Positions 32,843 to 42,056 of a stretch of DNA of 64,000 nt are shown here, in pieces (positions within the stretch are counted from its first letter, which is position 1; each line of letters starts with the position of its first letter). The notes under the pieces were generated by a model, which worked only from the letters and a program-made list of their open reading frames with translations, was not told where the DNA came from and ran no database searches. A program made the position numbers and the translations under genes. Source of the stretch: CBDCWO01 sp965223405 (GTDB lineage Bacteria; Bacteroidota; Bacteroidia; Chitinophagales; Saprospiraceae); the NCBI GenBank assembly GCA_965223405.1, contig CBDCWO010000006.1, positions 2,232,001 to 2,296,000 on the forward strand, written 5' to 3'.

Positions 32843-33739
32843 ATGAAAAGAAAACTAACATTTCTGCTGTTATCTTGCTTTTTCGCTTTTTTTGGCTATA
32901 CACAAAATATTGAAGATCTGAAAGGAATGAAGGCTGAGAAAGAAGCTCAGGCAGCATCCATAGCTGCAGAAATTGCAGATTTAAGCGCCCAAATCGATAA
33001 ATTGGATACCGGATGGAAGTACGGTTCTTTTGGTACGATTGGGTTTAATCTATCAAGTTTCAACAATTGGGTGACCCAGTCTAACCCCAATTCTCTGGCT
33101 TCAACCATAGTCGCAAGCTTCAATGGTTTTGCCAATCAAAAAGAGGATCATTTTTTCTGGAGAAATGCTGCAAACATCGCTTTGGGCTGGCAAAAACTAG
33201 TTAAAGATAAAGATCTTGAACCCGACGCTGAATTTGAACAGGTAGCGGATGTGATCAATTTGACTTCTTTGTTCGGTCGCAATTTAACTTCAACTTTAGC
33301 CGCCTCAGCATTAGGTGAATTTCGATCGACTCTCTTGAATAATTTTTTGGATCCCGGATACTTGGATCTGGGAGTTGGAGCTACCTGGAATCCGGTACCT
33401 GAGCTGGTCGTGGTTACCCACCCATTAAATTACAATATAGTTATGGCAAAAAGCGGATCGGATTATCAATCATCAATGGGTGCCAAAATTGTGGCGGATT
33501 ATGTAAAAAACTTCAAAAGCGGATTCAATTTGAGATCGAATTTTTCATCCTTTTGGAGCTACAAGGATTCTGATTTGTCCAATTTTACATGGACAACCGG
33601 AGTGGGATTTAAAGCTTTGAAAAATATTGGAGTAGGAATTGAATATGCACTCAGAATGAATAAACAAGAGACTCAGGCTGCTGAAGTAGAGGATGACAAT
33701 CAAAACTATTGGATTCTTGGCTTAACTTATAATTTCTAA
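32843..33739 (+). CDS. DUF3078 family protein
   Basis: 298 aa with a signal peptide (LLLSCFFAFFGYTQN), a helical stretch rich in A, E and K (about 25-55) and a beta-barrel-like remainder with NLSSFNNWVTQ and repeated aromatic strands ending in ILGLTYNF. This fits DUF3078, a Bacteroidota outer-membrane family of unknown function. Separated from the MscS gene by 9 bp. Confidence 0.8.
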   Translation: MKRKLTFLLLSCFFAFFGYTQNIEDLKGMKAEKEAQAASIAAEIADLSAQIDKLDTGWKYGSFGTIGFNLSSFNNWVTQSNPNSLASTIVASFNGFANQKEDHFFWRNAANIALGWQKLVKDKDLEPDAEFEQVADVINLTSLFGRNLTSTLAASALGEFRSTLLNNFLDPGYLDLGVGATWNPVPELVVVTHPLNYNIVMAKSGSDYQSSMGAKIVADYVKNFKSGFNLRSNFSSFWSYKDSDLSNFTWTTGVGFKALKNIGVGIEYALRMNKQETQAAEVEDDNQNYWILGLTYNF

Positions 33740-33772
33740 ATCCATTATATTATAACAAAACGATTTTCGACA

Positions 33773-33802
33773 GAGGTTGTCAGGTGCTGACAACCTCTTT
33801 TA
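33773..33802 (+). terminator. Rho-independent terminator
   Basis: GAGGTTGTCAG (33773-33783) and CTGACAACCTC (33787-33797) form a perfect 11-bp stem with a 3-nt loop followed by TTTTA. Ends the sigma-MscS-DUF3078 unit. Confidence 0.85.
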
Positions 33803-33875
33803 CTTTAATACTTGCAGATTCTCAGCCAGCTTCTTTTTATTTATCTTCACCCTCATAAAATATTGAATTATAGAA

Positions 33876-36656
33876 ATGGCAGAAAAAAAACTGTTCTTGC
33901 TGGATGGACATGCATTGGTGTACCGGGCTCACTTTGCTTTTATCGGAAGGCCATTAATTAATTCGAAAGGATTGAATACTTCGGCAATTACCGGTTTTGT
34001 GAGGACTTTATGGGATCTACTTAAAAATCAAAAGCCAACCCACTTGGCAGTATTCTTTGATTTGGATACACCCACTTTTAGACACCAAATATTTCCGGAA
34101 TATAAAGCCAATCGCGAAGCCCAACCTGAGGATATAACTACTGCACTTCCTTACATACGCAAGATCGTGAAGGGATTCAATATTCCAATTGTAGAAATGG
34201 AAGGTTTTGAAGCCGATGATGTAATCGGGACAATCGCCAAAAAAGCTGAAAAACAAGGTTTTACCGTGTTTATGGTAACTCCCGATAAAGATTTTTCCCA
34301 ATTGGTATCCGAAAATATCTTTTTGTATAAACCATCAAGAATGGGTAATGGAGTTGATATTTTGGGAATTAAAGAAATTACTCAAAAATGGGATATCGAA
34401 AATATAGATCAGGTTATTGATGTACTGGGGTTGAAGGGTGATAAAGTAGACAATATACCGGGTATACCGGGAATAGGTGATAAAACGGCATCGAGACTAT
34501 TAAAGCAGTATGGTAGCATAGAAAACATCCTCGCGCACACAAACGATCTTAAAGGCAAGTTGAAAGAAAATTTGGAAACCTATGGTGAACAAGGCTTGCT
34601 CTCTAAAAAACTAGCAACCATTGATACCGAGGTCAACGTAGATTTTGACGCCGTAGAATTTCAAATATCAGATATCAATAGAGATGAGTTGGTAGAAATA
34701 TTTAAGGATTTAGAGTTCCGAGCATTAGCGCAAGTCATACTTGCCGAAAATGAAACGAAAAATAAGTCAGTCCAAAAGGACTTATTCGGCAACCCAGTAA
34801 AATCTGCTAAAACTCCGACAAAAAAATATTCGGTTGCCAATAGGAATATCAATAACACCGATCATAAGTATACCCTGGTAGATACTTTGCCAAAATTGGA
34901 GGATTTAGTCCGTCGATTGGAACAGAAATCCGCATTTGCCATCGATACTGAAACCACCAGCATCGATCCAAATCTGGCTGAATTGGTGGGTATTTCCATT
35001 TCATTTAATAAAAATGAAGCCTATTACATTCCAATTCCAGAAAACCCTGAAGAGACGAGGCAAATCCTACAAAAATTACAACCTCTACTAGAAAATGATC
35101 GAATTGAAAAAATAGGCCAAAATATAAAATACGATATGTTGGTATTCCGGTGGCATGGTCAACAAATCCATGGCCAACTTTTTGATACCATGATTGCCCA
35201 TTATTTACTGGAACCGGAATCCCGGCATAAATTGGACCTCCTGAGCGAGACGTACTTAGATTATAAAATGATTCCAATCGATCAGCTCATTGGTAAGCGC
35301 ACCGGCAAACAGCTTTCTATGCGGGACATAGAGGTCGAAAAAGTGTGCGAATATGCTGCCGAAGATGCCGATATCACTTTCCAGATCAGGGATATCTTTG
35401 ACGAAAAATTACAGGAGTTAGAAGTTAAAAGCCTTTTTCAGAAATTGGAGATACCATTAGTTCGAGTATTGGCAGAAATGGAGTACAATGGGATACACGT
35501 TGATACGGAATTTCTTAAGAATTACTCTCAGCAATTGGGTAATTTAATCTTGGAAAGCGAAAGAAGCATTTATAAAAAGGCTGGAGTAGACTTTAACATC
35601 GCTTCACCACGTCAGGTCGGAGAAGTTCTATTCGACAGACTAAAATTACCCTATCGCTGGCGCAGAACACCTACCGGTCAATATTCAACCGATGAGGATA
35701 AACTAAATGAACTTGCACTTAAATTCGATATTGTCAAGGACATCCAAAATCATCGGAAGTTAAGTAAATTAAAGTCGACATATGTAGACGCTTTACCTAA
35801 CATGGTCAATCCCAAGACCGGAAGAATTCATTCTTCTTTCAATCAGGCCAGAGCTGCAACAGGTCGTTTGAGTTCTGAGAATCCCAATTTGCAAAATATC
35901 CCTATCCGTGATGAGGCGGGCCGCGAAATTCGTAAGTCATTTATTCCACGCGATCAGGACCACCTGCTTTTAAGTGCTGATTATTCACAAATTGAATTGA
36001 GATTAATCGCTGAATTAAGTAAAGAGGAAGCCATGCTTGATGCCTTTTCACAAGGACTTGACATACATCTGGCTACAGCCTCAAAAGTATATGGAGTTCC
36101 TTTGGATCAGGTTACCGCAGATCAACGCAGAAATGCCAAAACCGTTAATTTTAGTATCATATATGGTGCAGGAGCAACCAATTTATCCAGACAATTAGGA
36201 ATTAAGAGACCTGAAGCTACACTTCTGATTCAAAATTATTTTAAAACTTATCAAGGCCTGAAGAAATATATGGAAGAAGTCGTGCAATTTGCGCGAGACC
36301 ACGGTTATGTGTCTACGGTGATGGGACGCAAACGATTTCTTCGAGATATCAATTCAAGAAATGGGTTGGCCAGAAGTAATGCGGAAAGAATGGCTATAAA
36401 TACCCCGGTTCAAGGTAGTGCTGCCGATATGATCAAAGCGGCAATGATCAATATTCATCGTGAAATGCAAAATATAGGACTAAGGTCTAAAATGATCCTT
36501 CAAGTCCATGATGAATTGGTCTTTGATGCGCATCGCTCAGAATTGGAATCACTCAAAGAAATTGTAGAATATCAAATGAAAAATGCACTTCCAGGCTTAA
36601 AGGTTCCCATTGTTATAGGAATGGGCGAAGGTACAAATTGGCTGGAGGCGCACTGA
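33876..36656 (+). CDS. polA: DNA polymerase I
   Basis: 926 aa with all three domains: 5'-3' exonuclease (residues 1-290; FDLDTPTFRHQIFPEYKANR, EADDVIGTIA), 3'-5' exonuclease with the intact FAIDTETTSID motif (about 350), and polymerase (about 520-926) with motif A DYSQIELR, motif B RRNAKTVNFSIIYG and motif C VHDELVFDA. Functions in repair and Okazaki-fragment maturation. Confidence 0.97.
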   Translation: MAEKKLFLLDGHALVYRAHFAFIGRPLINSKGLNTSAITGFVRTLWDLLKNQKPTHLAVFFDLDTPTFRHQIFPEYKANREAQPEDITTALPYIRKIVKGFNIPIVEMEGFEADDVIGTIAKKAEKQGFTVFMVTPDKDFSQLVSENIFLYKPSRMGNGVDILGIKEITQKWDIENIDQVIDVLGLKGDKVDNIPGIPGIGDKTASRLLKQYGSIENILAHTNDLKGKLKENLETYGEQGLLSKKLATIDTEVNVDFDAVEFQISDINRDELVEIFKDLEFRALAQVILAENETKNKSVQKDLFGNPVKSAKTPTKKYSVANRNINNTDHKYTLVDTLPKLEDLVRRLEQKSAFAIDTETTSIDPNLAELVGISISFNKNEAYYIPIPENPEETRQILQKLQPLLENDRIEKIGQNIKYDMLVFRWHGQQIHGQLFDTMIAHYLLEPESRHKLDLLSETYLDYKMIPIDQLIGKRTGKQLSMRDIEVEKVCEYAAEDADITFQIRDIFDEKLQELEVKSLFQKLEIPLVRVLAEMEYNGIHVDTEFLKNYSQQLGNLILESERSIYKKAGVDFNIASPRQVGEVLFDRLKLPYRWRRTPTGQYSTDEDKLNELALKFDIVKDIQNHRKLSKLKSTYVDALPNMVNPKTGRIHSSFNQARAATGRLSSENPNLQNIPIRDEAGREIRKSFIPRDQDHLLLSADYSQIELRLIAELSKEEAMLDAFSQGLDIHLATASKVYGVPLDQVTADQRRNAKTVNFSIIYGAGATNLSRQLGIKRPEATLLIQNYFKTYQGLKKYMEEVVQFARDHGYVSTVMGRKRFLRDINSRNGLARSNAERMAINTPVQGSAADMIKAAMINIHREMQNIGLRSKMILQVHDELVFDAHRSELESLKEIVEYQMKNALPGLKVPIVIGMGEGTNWLEAH

Positions 36657-36663
36657 TAGATAG

Positions 36664-36745
36664 GGTGTGGGTGTGGGTGTGGGTGTGAGTGTGAGTGTGC
36701 TCCTTTGGCGCAGGAGTGGGCAATCCTGACCGAGTGAAACGAGCG
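36664..36745. repeat. GTGTGG microsatellite and REP-like hairpin
   Basis: Between the convergent polA and aminotransferase genes lies a run of GTGTGG hexamers grading into GTGTGA (about 36664-36698), then CCTGAC...GTCAGG, a 6-bp stem with a 14-nt loop (about 36726-36751). The second may serve as bidirectional terminator. Confidence 0.5.
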
Positions 36746-37882
36746 TCAGGAGGAGAGAAGTTGTTTTGTATGATCTAAGAAGATACTCATTTCTTCGATG
36801 GTACCCATGCTTACCCTAGCCCATCCGGGTACATGATTATACGTTCGTATCAAAACTTCCTTTTTTTGCAATTCCCGGTCGATGTATTTTGAATTGAACT
36901 TATCAGTTTTAAATAAAATGAAATTTGTTGCTGACGGTAAATAAGCAATTCCCCAATCATCAAATTTCTTGTAAACCATTTCTTTTGCTTTATCATTGAG
37001 TTGTATACTTTTCTGCAGAAATTCATCATCATCCAGCGAAGCCAACGCCGCTGCAGCAGAGGTCACACTCGGGGTGACTAACCTGCCCATATGGTATTTT
37101 TTCAGTTTCCTAATCGTATTTGGATGAGATATAGCATAGCCTACCCTTAGTCCGGCCATTCCATATACTTTAGAAAAAGTACGTGCCACCACAATGTTAG
37201 GATAATTATTGACCAAGTTCACCATTGAGTTTTTCGTACCTTTACTCGACATTTCGATATACGCCTCATCCACATAAATCGGGCAATAAGAAGACATTTC
37301 CCGGCAAAATTCACGCAATTCGGCATTGGGGATTTCGATTCCAGTCGGATTATTAGGATTACATACAAATATCAGTTTGGTATTTTTGGTTATTTTCTGT
37401 TTGATTCCTTTCAGGTTGTATTGAAAGTCTGATTCCATGGGAACTTTGATCCACTTACCTCCAAAAAACTGTGAGAAATACAGGAGAAAATCAAAAGTAG
37501 GTACACTACAGATTAATTCACCTTTTTCCAATCCGTATACCGCCCCAGCAAGGCCTAATAATTCAGAAGATCCAGCTGTAATAATGAGGTGATCACTGGA
37601 GACCCCCTCTTTTTCGGCAATTTTTTTATAAAGTTTATTTAAAACACCCCGAGGATATCTATTTCCCAAAGCGATATGTTCAATAATGGCCTGCCTCGCT
37701 TTTGGTGACGGGCCATAAGGATTTTCGTTAGAGTTCAGTCGAATAAGATTATTATTGGAATAGAATTCCTTAATAGATCTTGATTCCAACAACTCATCAG
37801 AGATGAATGGAGAAATGCTAAAAAACGACCCCGCCCAAAAAGCAGATTTCAATAGGGATCTTCGATTTATCGATTGCATCAT
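36746..37882 (-). CDS. HisC-like aminotransferase with Tat signal
   Basis: 378 aa PLP-dependent aminotransferase, fold type I. Motifs: NENPYGPSP near the start, VCNPNNPTG, VDEAYIEM and the PLP-lysine box ARTFSKVYGMAGLRVGYA. It resembles histidinol-phosphate aminotransferase, but the N-terminus NRRSLLKSAFWAGSFF is a twin-arginine signal, so this copy is likely exported and acts on a periplasmic substrate. The in-family His pathway enzyme would be cytoplasmic. Confidence 0.82.
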   Translation of the reverse strand: MMQSINRRSLLKSAFWAGSFFSISPFISDELLESRSIKEFYSNNNLIRLNSNENPYGPSPKARQAIIEHIALGNRYPRGVLNKLYKKIAEKEGVSSDHLIITAGSSELLGLAGAVYGLEKGELICSVPTFDFLLYFSQFFGGKWIKVPMESDFQYNLKGIKQKITKNTKLIFVCNPNNPTGIEIPNAELREFCREMSSYCPIYVDEAYIEMSSKGTKNSMVNLVNNYPNIVVARTFSKVYGMAGLRVGYAISHPNTIRKLKKYHMGRLVTPSVTSAAAALASLDDDEFLQKSIQLNDKAKEMVYKKFDDWGIAYLPSATNFILFKTDKFNSKYIDRELQKKEVLIRTYNHVPGWARVSMGTIEEMSIFLDHTKQLLSS

Positions 37883-37929
37883 TTTAACCTTTTTCCCAAA
37901 TTAAATAATAATATCCACAATTGCTATTT

Positions 37930-37937
37930 TACCTTTG
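37930..37937 (+). promoter_or_regulatory. -7 box of the lpxD-family gene
   Basis: TACCTTTG fits TAnnTTTG and lies 14 bp before the ATG at 37952. It makes the longer frame from 37874 unlikely. Confidence 0.5.
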
Positions 37938-37951
37938 TGCAAAAGCGATCT

Positions 37952-38887
37952 ATGAAGTTTCCCCAACCTATATCTGTTAAGGACCTGGCCAAACGCTATA
38001 ATCTGGAAATATATGGAGATTCCAGTCTTCTGGCCCAAGGAATAAATGTGATCCATCGCGTCCAACCAGGAGATATCACTTTTGTTGATATTCCTAAATA
38101 CTTTCAAAAATCATTGAATTCTCCAGCCACGGTCATTTTAATTAACCAAAAAATAGATTGTCCACCGGGAAAAGTATTGCTCATTAATGATGATCCTTTT
38201 GAAGTATACAATGATTTGGTAAAACAGCACCGGCCATTTCAGTTTTCCCGGGATGATATCGATCCCACCGCACAAATTGGTGTTTCCTCCATTATCGAAC
38301 CGGGCGCAATTATTGGCGCTCATGTGGTAATTGGAGATCAATGCTATGTTCAAGGCAATACCTATATCGGACCATACACCCAAATTGGCAATAGGGTAAA
38401 CATTCAGTCAGGAGCTCTTATCGGTACGGATGCCTTCTATTTTAAACATGATCAGGATGGATATACTAAATGGCATACCGGTGGAAGAGTACTCATTCAG
38501 GATCAGGTGGAAATAGCTGCTGGTTGTACTGTCAATCGAGGTGTTTCTTCTGATACCCAAATAGGATTTGGAACCAAAATCGATTGTCAGGTTCATGTTG
38601 GTCATGGAGCAATTATCGGCAAACATTGCCTCATTGCAGCTCAGAGTGGTATCAGTGGCAAAGTAAAAATCGGAGATCATGTAGTGATATACGGTCAGGT
38701 TGGCATTGCCCAAAATATAACAATTGGTGACCGGGTCATCATTCTGGCCAAATCTGGTGTATCGAAAGACTTACAGCCTGACAAAGTATATTTTGGATAT
38801 CCGGCGGCAGAAGTAATGACCAAAAATCGTGAGTTGGCCGCGCTGCGAAATTTACCAGAATTTATGAAATCCTTTAAGGCTCGTTAA
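37952..38887 (+). CDS. lpxD: UDP-3-O-acylglucosamine N-acyltransferase (LpxD family)
   Basis: 311 aa from ATG 37952; the extra 26 codons of the longer frame lie upstream of a -7 box. An N-terminal uridine-binding-type domain is followed by a left-handed beta-helix of hexapeptide repeats (IGAHVVIGDQCYVQGN, IGNRVNIQSGALIGTDAF) and the active-site histidine region QVHVGHGAIIG. LpxD adds the second 3-hydroxy fatty acid in lipid A synthesis. Not in an lpx operon; a paralogue with other acyl-acceptor cannot be excluded. Confidence 0.8.
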   Translation: MKFPQPISVKDLAKRYNLEIYGDSSLLAQGINVIHRVQPGDITFVDIPKYFQKSLNSPATVILINQKIDCPPGKVLLINDDPFEVYNDLVKQHRPFQFSRDDIDPTAQIGVSSIIEPGAIIGAHVVIGDQCYVQGNTYIGPYTQIGNRVNIQSGALIGTDAFYFKHDQDGYTKWHTGGRVLIQDQVEIAAGCTVNRGVSSDTQIGFGTKIDCQVHVGHGAIIGKHCLIAAQSGISGKVKIGDHVVIYGQVGIAQNITIGDRVIILAKSGVSKDLQPDKVYFGYPAAEVMTKNRELAALRNLPEFMKSFKAR

Positions 38888-38900
38888 GGCAGAAAAAAGC

Positions 38901-40925
38901 TTATACTTTTTCTTTGATCTTCTTTTTTAGTGCAAACAATTCGTCCCGATACTGCGCTGCAGCGATAAAATCCAATTCTTTCGCTGCCTTTTTCATTTTG
39001 GCTTCCGTTTCCATAATTATTCTTTCCAACTGATCGCGGGTCATGTAATCAACTATCGGATCAGCAGCGATGCTGGGCTCTTCGGGTTCGATATAAGCGT
39101 TGGTTTTAGCACCACGAATATCCAAAATTGATTTTTGACTGAGAATATCTTCTTTGCTCTTGAAAATGGTTTGCGGGACAATTCCATGTTTCTGGTTATA
39201 CTCCATTTGAATTGATCGGCGCCGGTTGGTTTCGTCGATGGTCCTTTCCATGGATTCCGTAACCTTGTCCGCATAAAAGATAACCAATCCATTTACATTT
39301 CGGGCAGCTCTACCTGCGGTCTGGGTTAATGACCGGTCATTTCGTAAAAAACCTTCTTTATCTGCATCCATGATGGCAACCAATGATACTTCTGGAAGAT
39401 CCAGCCCTTCGCGTAATAAATTGACACCAACCAATACGTCAAAATGTCCTAAACGAAGGTCTCGTATAATCTCTACCCGGTCAAGGGTGATGACTTCAGA
39501 ATGTATATACCTAACCCTAATTTGCAATTTGGCCAAATATTTGGACAGTTCTTCAGCCATACGCTTGGTCAAAGTAGTTACCAATACTCTTTCTTTTACT
39601 TCAACCCGTTTGCTGATTTCTTCTAACAAATCATCGATTTGATTGATGCTGGGTCTCACTTCAATGGGCGGATCCAAAAGACCAGTAGGCCTTACGATCT
39701 GCTCTACTACTACTCCTTCGGTTTGCTCTAATTCATAATCACTGGGAGTCGCACTTGCATAAATAACCTGATGTGTCAATGCCTCAAATTCTTCAAAATT
39801 CAATGGTCTATTATCCAATGCCGAAGGCAATCGGAATCCATAATTGACCAGGTTCAATTTACGAGCTCGGTCTCCTCCCCACATCCCACGGACCTGAGGA
39901 ACGGTAACATGACTCTCATCGATAACCATCAAATAATCATCCGGAAAATAATCCAACAAACAAAAAGGTCTTGTACCTTGTTGCCTCCCATCAAAAAATC
40001 TACTGTAATTTTCAATTCCGTTACAATACCCCAGCTCCCGAATCATTTCCAAGTCAAAACTGACTCTTTCTTTTATCCTCTTGGCTTCCAGATAGCGACC
40101 TTCCCTTTCAAAAAACTTTTCCTGTTCGGTCATTTCATCCTCAATAGCACGAATAATAAACTTTAACTTATCCTTTGGTGCCATATATAAGTTGGCAGGA
40201 AAAATTGCAGCATGATCCAGATCTGAAATTTTCTTACCTGATTCGGTATCGATTTGTTCTATGATTTCAATTTCATCACCAAAGAACTGAATACGATAAC
40301 CATAGTCCACATAGGGTAAGTTAATATCTATAGTATCCCCCTTTACTCTGAATTGACCACGGTTTAAGATCAATTCAGTGCGAGAATACAAGCTTTGCAC
40401 CAACAAGTACAAAAATTGATTCATGGTTATGGTCTGTCCTTTGTGAATCCGTACAATACCAGCCTTATAATCTTCAGGGTTTCCCATCCCATAAATACAG
40501 GATACTGATGCTACAATAATGATGTCCCTCCTTCCCGATAATAGAGAAGAAGTCGCTCTCATCCTCAATTTGTCAACTTCTTCATTGATTGATAAGTCTT
40601 TTTCGATATACGTATCTGACACATGTATGTAAGCTTCTGGCTGATAATAATCATAATAGGAAACAAAGTATTCGACGGCATTTTCCGGAAAGAATTCTTT
40701 AAATTCCGCATAAAGTTGAGCGGTCAAGGTCTTATTATGAGTTAATATCAGCGTTGGCCGATTTACTTGGGCAATAACATTGGCGATAGTAAATGTTTTT
40801 CCGGAACCCGTGACACCTAGCAAGACTTGCTGAGCTTCACCATTCCGGATTCCATTTGCTAATTGTTCTATTGCTTGAGGTTGATCACCAGTAGGCTGAT
40901 ATTTGGATACAATATTAAACTCCAT
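38901..40925 (-). CDS. uvrB: Excinuclease ABC subunit B
   Basis: 674 aa. Walker A GVTGSGKTFTIANV, beta-hairpin region YFVSYYDYYQPEAYI, DEAD-box-like VIDESHVTVPQ, helicase motif VGVNLLREGLDLPEVSLVAIMD with TAGRAARN, and a C-terminal UVR domain (MKKAAKELDFIAAAQYRDEL) that binds UvrC. Core nucleotide excision repair. Confidence 0.97.
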   Translation of the reverse strand: MEFNIVSKYQPTGDQPQAIEQLANGIRNGEAQQVLLGVTGSGKTFTIANVIAQVNRPTLILTHNKTLTAQLYAEFKEFFPENAVEYFVSYYDYYQPEAYIHVSDTYIEKDLSINEEVDKLRMRATSSLLSGRRDIIIVASVSCIYGMGNPEDYKAGIVRIHKGQTITMNQFLYLLVQSLYSRTELILNRGQFRVKGDTIDINLPYVDYGYRIQFFGDEIEIIEQIDTESGKKISDLDHAAIFPANLYMAPKDKLKFIIRAIEDEMTEQEKFFEREGRYLEAKRIKERVSFDLEMIRELGYCNGIENYSRFFDGRQQGTRPFCLLDYFPDDYLMVIDESHVTVPQVRGMWGGDRARKLNLVNYGFRLPSALDNRPLNFEEFEALTHQVIYASATPSDYELEQTEGVVVEQIVRPTGLLDPPIEVRPSINQIDDLLEEISKRVEVKERVLVTTLTKRMAEELSKYLAKLQIRVRYIHSEVITLDRVEIIRDLRLGHFDVLVGVNLLREGLDLPEVSLVAIMDADKEGFLRNDRSLTQTAGRAARNVNGLVIFYADKVTESMERTIDETNRRRSIQMEYNQKHGIVPQTIFKSKEDILSQKSILDIRGAKTNAYIEPEEPSIAADPIVDYMTRDQLERIIMETEAKMKKAAKELDFIAAAQYRDELFALKKKIKEKV

Positions 40926-41219
40926 TAATTATTAGTTGAGCTAGTTCAAAAAATAACTTCATTGAAGAAACATACTCCAAATCTGCATTTTTAAACTTTC
41001 CATTTTTGCGACTTTTTTATATCAGATCCCGGAATTGGACCAGTTCTTAATAAAACATCATGATTTCGGAATATGTTTCAGATTAAATTTCCAGAACAAG
41101 AACAAAAACTTTATCAATTAAACACATCCTATGCAAAGTTTGTAAAATATGGTCAGATAATTAATCTTTTTCATTGCTCCTAAGGTTTTATTAAAGAAGA
41201 TGTTTAAAAAGAATATAGA

Positions 41220-41990
41220 TTGAGGACAGATCTTTTGTACCACAAAATAATTGGAACCGGGCCCCCCGTTGTCATTTTACATGGTTTAATCGGTAGTTCT
41301 GATAATTGGCATACTTTTTCAAAAAAGTTGAGTGAAGACTTTCAGGTTATTCTATGTGACTTACGCAACCATGGTCGTTCGTTTCACGATCAGGAATGGA
41401 ATTATGAAGTTATGGCTCAGGATGTATATCGGGTTCTGGATTATATAGGGATCCAAAGATTTAATATGGTTGGGCATTCTTTAGGCGGAAAAGTGGGATT
41501 GATGATGCTACACCAAGAAGAATCGAGAATCCAAAAATTGCTGGTTTTAGATATCGCCAATAAGGATTATGCTTCAGCTCATAATCATCTATTTATGGCT
41601 ATGAATGCACTTCCTATCAGCACCATCCAATCCCGCAGAGAAGCGGATGAATTCTTCCAAATGTATGAATCCAATTACAGTGTTAGGCAACTGATTCTGA
41701 AGAACCTACAACGCACACCGCAGGGATTCAGTTGGAAAATCAATGTACCGGTTATTCAGAAAAACTATCCTCAAATACTGAAGGCTATACCTTTTCGCTC
41801 TACTATCGATACACCGGTATGCTTCGTCAAAGGAGAAATATCAGAATACATTGAGGACGATGATATGGTGAAAATGAGTAAAACATTCGTTAATTCGGAA
41901 ATTATTGTATTAAAAAAAGCAGGTCATTGGCTGCATGTGGATGCGCCGGAAGAATTATTTTTAATTTTACAACGTTTCCTTATTAATTGA
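41220..41990 (+). CDS. Alpha/beta hydrolase (YbfF-like esterase)
   Basis: 256 aa from a TTG start. PVVILHGLIGSSDNWHTF, LCDLRNHGRS, nucleophile elbow NMVGHSLGGKVGL and a final AGHWLHVDAPEE give the complete serine hydrolase triad. Similar to the YbfF/ABHD11 group of esterases. Substrate unknown. The 294-bp gap before it holds nothing recognisable beyond promoter-length AT-rich DNA. Confidence 0.85.
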   Translation: MRTDLLYHKIIGTGPPVVILHGLIGSSDNWHTFSKKLSEDFQVILCDLRNHGRSFHDQEWNYEVMAQDVYRVLDYIGIQRFNMVGHSLGGKVGLMMLHQEESRIQKLLVLDIANKDYASAHNHLFMAMNALPISTIQSRREADEFFQMYESNYSVRQLILKNLQRTPQGFSWKINVPVIQKNYPQILKAIPFRSTIDTPVCFVKGEISEYIEDDDMVKMSKTFVNSEIIVLKKAGHWLHVDAPEELFLILQRFLIN

Positions 41991-42056
41991 GAATCTATCT
42001 TGAAAGAAGTTATATCAAAGAGAATGATTTTTGTTGTACAAACTAAATTTTGACAA

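Noticed and set aside
36664..36698. CRISPR-like repeat at the GTGTGG run
   Set aside because: It is a simple hexamer microsatellite without spacers; no CRISPR array or cas1/cas2 gene occurs in the window.
37874..37951. Longer start of the lpxD-family gene
   Set aside because: The added codons lie before a good -7 box and overlap the divergent aminotransferase start.
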